A stretch of 5,724 bases of DNA, taken from NCBI GenBank assembly GCA_003507515.1, contig DNVL01000035.1, forward strand, positions 516 through 6,239. Reading direction: 5' to 3'. Of the stretch, positions 1 to 5,724 are shown piece after piece. Below the pieces are notes generated by a model, which saw only the letters and a list, made by a program, of their open reading frames with translations, did not search any database and was not told the origin of the DNA. Every line of letters begins with the position of its first letter. The stretch's first letter is position 1. Made by a program: the position numbers and the translations under genes. Origin of the DNA: Legionella sp. Its GTDB lineage: Bacteria; Pseudomonadota; Gammaproteobacteria; Legionellales; Legionellaceae.

Positions 1-52
1 GCCAAACCTGTCTTTGGCTCGAATCTGTTTTCATTTTTGGACGATTATACCG

Positions 53-718
53 ATGAAATTATTCCTTAACACAAAAAATCAACCAGCATTGTTTTTTCCA
101 GAATCGTTTGCTGGTTTGCTTTTACAACGTTTATATATCATGGAAGCGGTTGCCGCCAGTAAATACAAGAAAGAGGAAAAAGCCAATCCCGGTTCGGCGC
201 TCATCGCGCTTATCGAAACAAAATGCGCACAACGCGAATATAACGCGACTCAAACCGCATGCATCGTCGCCATTTTTAAAGAAGTTATCCAACTGTCACA
301 GCTGATTCAAACCGCCTGTATTGCTGAATGGGAAGGCAAATCGGAGGATACAGAAACCGTTAGAGAAAGAGGGTTAGCATCCGCACAAACGATTCTCCCG
401 CCATTTGAAGATCAATCCCAAGCCATCAGAGCCTATCTGTCGCCGTTTACGGATAAAATCATGGATAGTTTGGCTTACCCAGACATGACGAGTGACTTGA
501 ACCGCCTGGAAGCGTGCTTGATTCAGTGTTACCCAGGCATTGATCAGGCGCGGCTGAAGAAGTCCATAGAGTCCATCGACACACAAATGGATGCTATCGA
601 TATATTAGAGGAAACCAGTTCCCAAACGAGCAGTCCTTTAAGGAACTTGAGTCTTTTCGAATCCAAAATCCCACCCAATTCGCCAGCAAAAGCCCCTTCC
701 TACTGCTCTATATCCTAA
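53..718 (+). CDS. Hypothetical protein with C-terminal CaaX-like box (candidate effector)
   Basis: I do not recognise this family. From ATG 53 the product is 221 residues, mostly predicted helical from its composition, with no clear signal peptide or membrane segment. The pentapeptide QTACI occurs twice 19 residues apart, at nucleotides 251-265 and 308-322. The last ~30 residues are rich in Ser and Pro and look disordered. The protein ends in Cys-Ser-Ile-Ser, with the Cys codon at 704-706 and TAA at 716-718; this has the form of a eukaryotic farnesylation (CaaX) box. Start choice is uncertain: the frame is open to the left edge, TTG 14 and ATG 140 are alternatives, and no start has a strong Shine-Dalgarno sequence. 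ATG 53 has only a weak GGA at 39-41. The gene converges on recJ. A secreted, host-lipidated protein is an inference; that it is a real gene is likelier, because the opposite strand holds only a 70-codon ORF. Confidence 0.6.
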   Translation: MKLFLNTKNQPALFFPESFAGLLLQRLYIMEAVAASKYKKEEKANPGSALIALIETKCAQREYNATQTACIVAIFKEVIQLSQLIQTACIAEWEGKSEDTETVRERGLASAQTILPPFEDQSQAIRAYLSPFTDKIMDSLAYPDMTSDLNRLEACLIQCYPGIDQARLKKSIESIDTQMDAIDILEETSSQTSSPLRNLSLFESKIPPNSPAKAPSYCSIS

Positions 719-730
719 GCCTCATCGCCC

Positions 731-759
731 ATTAAGCAGGCACAATGTGTCAGCTTAAT
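731..759. terminator. Imperfect hairpin between convergent genes, possible bidirectional terminator
   Basis: Seven-base arms ATTAAGC (731-737) and GCTTAAT (753-759) pair perfectly. Inside them, after one A/A mismatch, GGCAC (739-743) pairs with GTGTC (747-751) around an AAT loop, using one G-U pair in the plus-strand RNA that becomes a C/A mismatch in the minus-strand RNA. The hairpin starts 12 nt after the plus-strand stop codon and overlaps the last recJ codons. There is no T-tract on either side, so it is not a canonical intrinsic terminator. It may stabilise 3' ends instead. Confidence 0.35.
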
Positions 760-2480
760 GCAGCCATCGCAGAAACCAGCAATTGCAGCCGTGTTCGACC
801 GTTGTATTCATTGATATCCAACTTATACGCCGCTCGAAGATAACGCGCACGGTGATTTGGCCATGCATTCAAATCAATATTAAAGGCAATGGCATCCAAT
901 GGCTCTCCACCGAAGGCACGCACCAATGTTAATTTCAAATGATTTTTCCCGACAATGCGTTGCTCAAGGATTTCAAACGTGTCATCAAACAAAGGCTCTG
1001 GAAACAGCGGCCCCCAGGGGCCGGCACGTTGCAACTGCGTCGCTACATTCAAACTCAACGCCTCAGGCGGTAGCGAACCATCACTCAAGAGCATGCCTTT
1101 GCATTGTGATTCATCCAGGTGTTTACTGACCTCAGCGACCAAAGCCGCCTGAAACGTGGCAAAGGCGTTGGGATGCAGTGCCAATCCTGCCGCCATGGCG
1201 TGCCCACCAAATTTCTTAATCAAGCCTGGGTTTTCTGTATCAATCGTTGCTAAAACGTCTCGAATATTCAATCCTGGAATGGAGCGGGCCGACCCTTTTA
1301 TCTCGGTTTCATCGGCTTTAGCAAATGCAATAACGGGACGGTGATACCGTTCCTTTAAACGACCGGCGAGGATACCAATGACGCCTTGATGCCATGTTTT
1401 ATCCATTAAGCACAACGCAACCGGCATCGACGGTTCGGTTGCATTGATGCTAAATTTACTTAAGGCCAGCATGGCCTGCTCGCTCATCTCTGATTCAATT
1501 TGACGTCGCTCCACGTTTAATGCGTCCAATTGACCTGCCAATTCAGAGGCCGCCTCGATGTTATCGCTTAACAAGCAGTCAATCCCCAGTGACATGTCAT
1601 CCAACCGACCGGCTGCATTTAATCGAGGAGCAATGGCAAACCCTAGGTCACTCTCACGTAGTTTCTCACGTTGCCGACCCGCGATTTGGATCAAGGCTTG
1701 AATGCCTGGGCGACACAACCCCTGACGGATTCGTTCCAGCCCTTGATGCACGAGAATACGGTTGTTTTGATCCAATGGCACCACATCTGCCACCGTGCCT
1801 AGTGCGACTAAATCAAGAAATTGCGCCATATTGGGTGCGGCGCAGTTGCGTTGCGAAAACCAATCGGTTGCCATTAAATGCCGACGTAGTCCGAGCATCA
1901 CATAAAAAATAACGCCCACCCCCGCAATCGCTTTACTCGGGAAGAGACAACCCACTTGATTGGGATTAACAATGGCACAAGCCTGCGGCAAGGTGTCGCC
2001 CGGTAAATGATGATCTGTCACCAGAACGTCAATGCCTGCCTCATTGGCGGCATCGATCCCATCAATACTAGCAATCCCATTGTCGACGGTAATGATCAAA
2101 TCAGGATGCCATTGCTTGGCCACGTTGATGATGCCTGGCGTCAATCCGTATCCAAACTCAAAACGATTGGGCACTAAAAAATCCACATGTAGCGCACCCA
2201 TGGCACGCAGTGCCGCCACCGCTAACGCACTCGATGTGGCCCCATCAGCGTCAAAATCACCCACAACCAAAATACGTTGTTGCGCCCGCAATGCCTGCTC
2301 TAACCGCACACACGCTTTATCAATATCCGTCAGCGTGTTAAAGGGCAAGAGGGCTTGCAATCGTTTATCTAATTGCGATTCATTCTGTATGTCACGTGTT
2401 GCATAAATGCGTTGCAACAGGGGTGAAACTCCGGGAAATGAGGGCAACACAACCGGCGTGATTCGTTGTTTAATGTTCAA
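750..2480 (-). CDS. recJ: Single-stranded-DNA-specific 5'-3' exonuclease RecJ
   Basis: RecJ is the cytoplasmic Mn/Mg-dependent nuclease that degrades single-stranded DNA 5' to 3' in RecF-pathway recombination, mismatch repair and base excision repair. At 576 residues it has the usual gammaproteobacterial length. DHH-domain motifs occur in order: DFDADG (75-80), TVDNG (131-135), TDHH (155-158) and GTVADVVP (228-235), followed by APRLNAAGR (284-292). The DHHA1 part has WHQGVIG (363-369), GSARS (396-400) and GGHAMAAG (425-432), followed by the C-terminal OB-like region ending near LDINEYNGRTRLQLL. The expected metal-binding Asp and His residues are all present; the usual GSGRS is GSARS here. The start is TTG 2480: an in-frame TGA lies immediately upstream (2483-2481), there is no early ATG, and GGAGA (2492-2488) sits 7 nt before it. 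The gene overlaps the end of the upstream gene by 11 nt, implying translational coupling. Confidence 0.97.
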   Translation of the reverse strand: MNIKQRITPVVLPSFPGVSPLLQRIYATRDIQNESQLDKRLQALLPFNTLTDIDKACVRLEQALRAQQRILVVGDFDADGATSSALAVAALRAMGALHVDFLVPNRFEFGYGLTPGIINVAKQWHPDLIITVDNGIASIDGIDAANEAGIDVLVTDHHLPGDTLPQACAIVNPNQVGCLFPSKAIAGVGVIFYVMLGLRRHLMATDWFSQRNCAAPNMAQFLDLVALGTVADVVPLDQNNRILVHQGLERIRQGLCRPGIQALIQIAGRQREKLRESDLGFAIAPRLNAAGRLDDMSLGIDCLLSDNIEAASELAGQLDALNVERRQIESEMSEQAMLALSKFSINATEPSMPVALCLMDKTWHQGVIGILAGRLKERYHRPVIAFAKADETEIKGSARSIPGLNIRDVLATIDTENPGLIKKFGGHAMAAGLALHPNAFATFQAALVAEVSKHLDESQCKGMLLSDGSLPPEALSLNVATQLQRAGPWGPLFPEPLFDDTFEILEQRIVGKNHLKLTLVRAFGGEPLDAIAFNIDLNAWPNHRARYLRAAYKLDINEYNGRTRLQLLVSAMAALS

Positions 2481-3273
2481 TCAATGATCTCCAAAAGCGG
2501 ATGAATCTACACGAAGCCTTGTTCATATACGCTAGATTATTCCAATACCTTCGTGCCGTATGGTTTTTAAACGGTTCATCCGTGACGGACAAGACGATGG
2601 TGTTTTTAGAATAAGCCTGCGAGAGCGCATACAGGCGCACATGCGTCGAGACAACCCGCGCAAGATGGCATGACGCCTCATCCCCACACACAATGGGTCG
2701 CGATACCGGCGCCGCTAACTGACCCGCACCCCAAATCCATACGCCATTGATGGGGTAGGCGTCTTTACGTGCATCATTTAAGGGATGCGAACTGAATAGC
2801 ATTTGATTTTCAGTCAACAAACTTGACCAAAATAAAGAGGTATCCAATGCTTTCAAATGCTGCATCATGGGCTGGTGTAATAGCGTGTGCACTGGCAGTG
2901 CATGCATGGGATGCGGCTTCATCGGTTGAATCAACCAGGTGTATGCATCATGATAGTGCAGATTAAACTCATCAGGCGGCAAGTATGCCGCCCACGCATC
3001 AAACCAATGCCGTGATTCTTCATCCGACAAATCCAGCGATGCGTTACAAGCCACTATCATCGCGTCATTGTGCGTGGCCTGCCAATGGATAGGTGACGCA
3101 ACAAGCCATGTCCCATCCAATCCGTGATAACGGCGTAACAAATCAGCCACGGGCGGCGCGTCCACGGGATACCCTAAACACGCCAACAGATGATGATAAT
3201 AATTGCCCTGCGCAGGAATCGGCACGCTGCCTTCTGGTGCGGCGTCAATGGTCGCATTGATGATGATATCCAT
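2470..3273 (-). CDS. RpfE / apgM-like ('phosphoglycerate mutase-like') family protein
   Basis: This 267-residue protein resembles the proteobacterial family found next to recJ, variously annotated as Xanthomonas regulatory protein RpfE or as cofactor-independent phosphoglycerate mutase. Visible family features are the segment WLVASPIHWQATHNDAMI (about 56-73) and the conserved stretch from LLTENQMLFSSHPLNDAR (152-169) to PINGVWIWGAGQL (174-186), matching the family pattern N-E-x-Q-M-L, H-P-x-N, R, P-x-N-x-x-W-x-W-G. In this copy the family's usual Glu-before-Gln reads E-N-Q. I see no signal peptide or membrane segment, so it is presumably cytoplasmic. Enzymatic activity is unproven for this family and the mutase name should be treated as a label. 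The ATG at 3273 lies 1 nt after the alaC stop, and its end overlaps recJ by 11 nt, so all three genes probably share one mRNA. It is somewhat shorter than many relatives as I recall them. Confidence 0.8.
   Translation of the reverse strand: MDIIINATIDAAPEGSVPIPAQGNYYHHLLACLGYPVDAPPVADLLRRYHGLDGTWLVASPIHWQATHNDAMIVACNASLDLSDEESRHWFDAWAAYLPPDEFNLHYHDAYTWLIQPMKPHPMHALPVHTLLHQPMMQHLKALDTSLFWSSLLTENQMLFSSHPLNDARKDAYPINGVWIWGAGQLAAPVSRPIVCGDEASCHLARVVSTHVRLYALSQAYSKNTIVLSVTDEPFKNHTARRYWNNLAYMNKASCRFIRFWRSLIEH
2488..2492 (-). promoter_or_regulatory. Shine-Dalgarno sequence for the recJ TTG start
   Basis: On the minus strand GGAGA lies 7 nt upstream of TTG 2480, inside the last codons of the preceding gene. 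It decides the choice of TTG as the recJ start, since an in-frame stop directly precedes TTG and no ATG is available nearby. Confidence 0.75.
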
Positions 3274-3274
3274 T

Positions 3275-4468
3275 TTAGCCGGCCTGCAAATAACCGTCTC
3301 GCTTAAACAGCAACTTTAGATTGCGCAAAGCCTGACGAATGCGTTGGTTATTCTCAATCAGCCCAAACCGCACAAACCCATCGCCTTGTGGCCCAAACCC
3401 AATGCCAGGCGATACCGCAACCTGCGCTTCGTTTAACAAATGCTTGCTAAATTCCATCGACCCCATCTGACGATAAAACGATGGAATAGGCGCCCAAAGA
3501 AACATGGTTGCCTTCGGCCGCTCTACAGGCCAACCGATATCGTTTAATCCATCACACAAGACATTGCGCCGCTTCTCATATAAATCTCGAATGTCATGCA
3601 CACAATCATCCGGGCCTTCAAGGGCCGTAATAGCGGCCACTTGGATAGGCGTAAACGTGCCATAATCCAAATAAGATTTGATGCGCGTCAATGCCGAGAC
3701 CAGCGCTTCATTCCCACAGGCAAAACCAACCCGCCAGCCTGGCATGTTATATGACTTAGACAATGAATAGGTTTCAATGGCAATATCAATTGCACCCGGC
3801 ACTTGCAATATGGAAGGCGCTTTATACCCATCAAATACGATGTCTGCATACGCCAGATCATGAATCACCCAAATGCCATGGTGTTTAGCCAACGCGACTA
3901 TTTTCTCAAAAAAGGAGTACTCAACACAGTGTGTACTGGGGTTGGCTGGAAAGCTTATCACCAACGCTTTCGGCTTGGGCCATGTAACGGCAATCGCTTC
4001 TTCTATTGCCTGCAAAAATTGCGCCTCATCAATTAAAGGCACTTGTTTCACATTAGCCCCCGCAATAACAAAACCATACACATGAATGGGATACGCGGGA
4101 TCAGGGACCAACACGGTGTCTCCTGGCCCTGAAATGGCCAACGCCAAATGCGCCAATCCTTCCTTTGAACCAATGGTTGTGACAATCTGTTGATCAGGAT
4201 CCAAGGTCACTTGATAGTGGCGCTGATACCACGAAGCCATGGCACGCCGCAAACGCGGGATCCCTTTCGACATAGAATACCGATGGGTATCTGGGCGTTG
4301 TGCGGTTTCAATCAATTTATCGACAATATGCGAAGGCGTCGGCTGATCGGGATTCCCCATTCCAAAATCAATGATGTCTTCACCGCGCGCACGCGCTTCT
4401 GATTTCAGTTGGGTTAAAGTATTAAAAACATATGGCGGAAGACGCGCAATACGTGGAAATTGACTCAT
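3275..4468 (-). CDS. alaC: Alanine-forming PLP-dependent aminotransferase AlaC
   Basis: This is a class I/II fold-type I aminotransferase closely resembling E. coli AlaC (YfdZ), which makes alanine from pyruvate using glutamate as amino donor in the cytoplasm. From ATG 4468 it is 397 residues. Family landmarks are [12 protein letters not shown] at the N-terminus, IDFGMGNPD (about 33-41), [11 protein letters not shown] (98-108), the substrate/PLP Asn in FPANPS (Asn176), HDLAYAD (Asp204, Tyr207), the Schiff-base Lys238 in [15 protein letters not shown], and the C-terminal substrate-binding Arg in [13 protein letters not shown]. All catalytic residues are present. An in-frame GTG at 4477 would add three residues, but it is overlapped by the Shine-Dalgarno AGGGG (4481-4477), which is ideally placed 8 nt before ATG 4468; I therefore prefer ATG. 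It is the first gene of the operon alaC, RpfE-like gene, recJ, and is divergent from the Mth938-like gene. Related homologues acting on other amino acids (for example methionine) cannot be fully excluded. Confidence 0.93.
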   Translation of the reverse strand: MSQFPRIARLPPYVFNTLTQLKSEARARGEDIIDFGMGNPDQPTPSHIVDKLIETAQRPDTHRYSMSKGIPRLRRAMASWYQRHYQVTLDPDQQIVTTIGSKEGLAHLALAISGPGDTVLVPDPAYPIHVYGFVIAGANVKQVPLIDEAQFLQAIEEAIAVTWPKPKALVISFPANPSTHCVEYSFFEKIVALAKHHGIWVIHDLAYADIVFDGYKAPSILQVPGAIDIAIETYSLSKSYNMPGWRVGFACGNEALVSALTRIKSYLDYGTFTPIQVAAITALEGPDDCVHDIRDLYEKRRNVLCDGLNDIGWPVERPKATMFLWAPIPSFYRQMGSMEFSKHLLNEAQVAVSPGIGFGPQGDGFVRFGLIENNQRIRQALRNLKLLFKRDGYLQAG

Positions 4469-4525
4469 GGCATTCACCCCTGTGATACAATACTAGAAGT
4501 ATAAATTATTGGACCGCCAAAGACT
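4460..4525. promoter_or_regulatory. Divergent promoter region between alaC and the Mth938-like gene
   Basis: For the plus-strand gene, TTGACT (4460-4465) and an extended -10 TGATACAAT (4483-4491) are visible with a long 20-nt spacer; the -35 box would lie inside the first alaC codons. A second -10-like TATAAA (4500-4505) lacks a good -35. For alaC, the minus strand offers TATACT (4503-4498) about 17 nt before the Shine-Dalgarno sequence, without a convincing -35 box. A short inverted repeat ATACT-AGA-AGTAT (4490-4502) spans the overlap of these elements. The two start codons are only 57 nt apart, so the promoters must interleave. Confidence 0.45.
4477..4481 (-). promoter_or_regulatory. Shine-Dalgarno sequence for alaC
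   Basis: AGGGG on the minus strand lies 8 nt upstream of ATG 4468. Because it overlaps the in-frame GTG at 4477, it argues that the shorter ATG start is used. Confidence 0.7.
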
Positions 4526-4900
4526 ATGCAAATCAATCGGGAACCTCGCAGCCTACACACGATTCAATCGTACAGCGACACACAAATCACCCTCAATCAT
4601 ACGTCCTATTCAGCGAATCTCATCATCAGTCGGTGTGACATCATCTCACCCTGGGCTATCCATTCCGTATTTGATTTAAATGAAGAATCCCTCACCCCTA
4701 TGCTGGCACAAAAGCCTGAAGTCATCCTCATCGGGCACACGAAAGGCGCCATTCAGCTTCCAATGCCGCTGGTTCAATACTTGGCAAACCTAGGCATTGG
4801 CATTGAAAACATGTCCATTGGTGCGGCTTGCCGTACGTTTAACGTGCTGCTAAGCGAACAGCGAGAGGTTGTGCTGGGCATTGTGTTCGCTAACCCATGA
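4526..4900 (+). CDS. Mth938-like / Xcc1710-like domain protein (NDUFAF3-related family)
   Basis: This small 124-residue protein is a single Mth938-like domain (DUF498 family), the family that also includes the mitochondrial complex I assembly factor NDUFAF3. Visible features are PEVILIGHTKG (64-74) and the family-typical C-terminal stretch GIGIENMSIGAACRTFNVLLSEQREV (90-115), with the ACRTFN core at 101-106. Its length matches the family. There is no signal peptide or membrane segment. Its bacterial role is not established; a link to respiratory complex assembly is inferred only from the mitochondrial relative. It starts at ATG 4526 with a weak upstream GGA (4511-4513), is divergent from alaC, and its last 11 bases overlap the convergent gene on the other strand. 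Confidence 0.85.
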   Translation: MQINREPRSLHTIQSYSDTQITLNHTSYSANLIISRCDIISPWAIHSVFDLNEESLTPMLAQKPEVILIGHTKGAIQLPMPLVQYLANLGIGIENMSIGAACRTFNVLLSEQREVVLGIVFANP

Positions 4901-5724
4901 TGGCATTGCATGACGAAGGGGAGTCCTCGACGTCTTGATCCTCACGCTCCTCTTCAATGATAGGCGTGGGATTTAATAACGTCATTAAGTCATATGGCGT
5001 CAAAGGCGCCGTTAATCGTCTGTTTTGATTCGAACGCCAAGCGCTTAACTGATTCGCCAGATGAATTGGATCTCGATATTTCATCACCCAGGCCAACGTT
5101 TTCTGAGTAATCGAACAGAATGGTGTTTTTCTAAAGAGGGTAAGGCGGGTATGTTCCGTATGTTGAATACCCATCAAGCATTTCAATATGACAAACAATT
5201 GCTGATTGCATGTTCTATCATCAGACATCATAGCATTTTTTTTTGCTTTTTTTGCAGAATGATGTCTTGGATAAGCACACACAGCCAACGCATTGTCTTT
5301 ATGCAATTGATTGATACGACGCAATACATGAAGATTAGAGTTCCACGTTTGAAAATTTTCATTTGTATCCATCGTTTGAAAAAAAGACGTCAAAAAATGA
5401 TTGGTCAATATCCGTTTATCAATACTCGCTAAACGCTCGATAATCGGCATACAATACGTCCGGTTTTCTTTCGATTGACCAATAAACGCCTTAAGACTGA
5501 CCGTGTTCGGCACACAACTGGAAGGCAGGTGATACAACAAGGCCGCTACATCCTCGCCTGCATGCGCTGTTAAAAGTGCGACGAAGAAATCCCCCACCCG
5601 CGCTCGCCTAGGTAACATGTTAAGAATACTCATGAGAGGTTCAGACGCGTTGCGTGCATCCAGAAGGAGCAAGAGCATGCCTGACGTCAGCACACCCCTC
5701 TGATGGAGCGCACGAATGACGGTC
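4890..5724 (-). CDS. Hypothetical protein, 5' end beyond the window; acidic C-terminal tail
   Basis: I do not recognise this family. The frame has no stop between TAG 4892-4890 and the right edge. Reading back from GTG 5693 the codons continue as T-V-I-R-A-L-H-Q-R-G, so the gene most likely starts outside the window. GTG 5693 and ATG 5678 are possible internal starts but have no well-spaced Shine-Dalgarno sequence. The visible part is about 277 residues, begins Leu-rich (GMLLLLLDAR) and seems helical, with leucine-rich segments of roughly 33 residues that could be helical repeats. Counting from GTG 5693, two Lys-Lys pairs at 148-149 and 151-152 are encoded by an A7-GC-A9 tract. The C-terminus is acidic (EEEREDQDVED) followed by small polar residues. 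This resembles Dot/Icm type IV secretion tails of Legionella and Coxiella, which suggests but does not show that it is an effector. The plus-strand ORF at 5061-5432 is shorter and looks non-protein-like. Confidence 0.6.
   Translation of the reverse strand, partial: TVIRALHQRGVLTSGMLLLLLDARNASEPLMSILNMLPRRARVGDFFVALLTAHAGEDVAALLYHLPSSCVPNTVSLKAFIGQSKENRTYCMPIIERLASIDKRILTNHFLTSFFQTMDTNENFQTWNSNLHVLRRINQLHKDNALAVCAYPRHHSAKKAKKNAMMSDDRTCNQQLFVILKCLMGIQHTEHTRLTLFRKTPFCSITQKTLAWVMKYRDPIHLANQLSAWRSNQNRRLTAPLTPYDLMTLLNPTPIIEEEREDQDVEDSPSSCNAIMG
5236..5253 (-). repeat. Paired homopolymer tract A7-GC-A9 inside a coding region
   Basis: On the minus strand seven A residues, GC, and nine A residues encode K-K-A-K-K-N. 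Both runs contain the heptamer A-AAA-AAA in the zero frame, the form of a -1 slippery site. One extra A in the second run gives a stop after five codons (K-C-Y-D-V); one lost A gives a stop after M-L. Polymerase or ribosome slippage here would truncate the product at about residue 155, counting from GTG 5693. Confidence 0.7.

Noticed and set aside
1..52. Possible upstream extension or promoter for the left gene
   Set aside because: The frame is open to the edge, but the -10-like TTATAC (45-50) is too close to ATG 53 and there is no convincing -35 or Shine-Dalgarno sequence, so neither claim is supported.
251..322. Repeated QTACI pentapeptide and similar DNA 57 bp apart
   Set aside because: There is one short repeat only; it is too little to claim a domain duplication or repeat protein.
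1009..1022. GC-rich perfect inverted repeat GGCCCC-CA-GGGGCC
   Set aside because: It encodes the conserved RecJ segment A-G-P-W-G-P and is adequately explained by codon choice; there is no T-tract and it lies mid-gene.
1520..1912. 130-codon open frame on the plus strand within recJ
   Set aside because: It lies entirely antisense to conserved RecJ motifs, and its Arg/Pro/Cys/His-rich translation looks like a shadow frame.
2032..2406. 124-codon open frame on the plus strand within the 5' part of recJ
   Set aside because: It is antisense to the DHH motifs, has a low-complexity Ala/Ser/Cys composition and no recognisable domain.
5061..5432. 123-codon open frame on the plus strand opposite the right-hand unknown gene
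   Set aside because: It is shorter than the minus-strand frame that stays open to the window edge, and its composition (F/C/H/I-rich, poly-T-encoded FF runs) is unlike a normal protein.
1..5724. tRNA, rRNA, CRISPR array, insertion sequence, attachment site or toxin-antitoxin pair
   Set aside because: No cloverleaf-like segment, regularly spaced repeat, transposase motif or paired small genes were seen on either strand.

Overview
The window looks like chromosomal DNA of a gammaproteobacterium with mid-range base composition. RecJ, AlaC and a small Mth938-like protein all align by eye with the gammaproteobacterial versions of these families. Two flanking genes of unrecognised family carry host-interaction-like C-terminal tails: one ends in an apparent CaaX box, the other in an acidic block. 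That makes a Legionellales-type (Legionella/Coxiella-like) intracellular or host-associated bacterium my best guess. This is inference; no rRNA or other taxonomic marker is present.

Layout from left to right: (1) positions 53-718, plus strand, an unrecognised, mostly helical protein of about 221 residues ending in Cys-Ser-Ile-Ser. (2) Positions 731-759, an imperfect hairpin between two convergent genes. (3) Positions 750-4468, minus strand, a compact three-gene operon read right to left: alaC (alanine-forming aminotransferase), an RpfE / 'phosphoglycerate mutase-like' family gene, and recJ (single-strand 5'-3' exonuclease). Gene junctions are 1 nt apart or overlap by 11 nt. (4) Positions 4469-4525, a short divergent promoter region. 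(5) Positions 4526-4900, plus strand, an Mth938/Xcc1710-like protein, divergent from alaC. (6) Positions 4890-5724, minus strand, an unrecognised gene whose reading frame is open to the right edge. Its 3' end overlaps the Mth938-like gene by 11 bp tail to tail.

The central block, with its tight spacing, looks like a housekeeping operon: alaC, the RpfE-like gene and recJ are probably translated from one message. RecJ begins at a TTG codon inside the end of the upstream gene, with a good Shine-Dalgarno sequence, so its synthesis is probably coupled to it. The two flanking genes look like accessory material. The points most worth following up are the CaaX-like tail of the left gene, the acidic tail of the right gene, and a double poly-A slippage tract inside the right gene.
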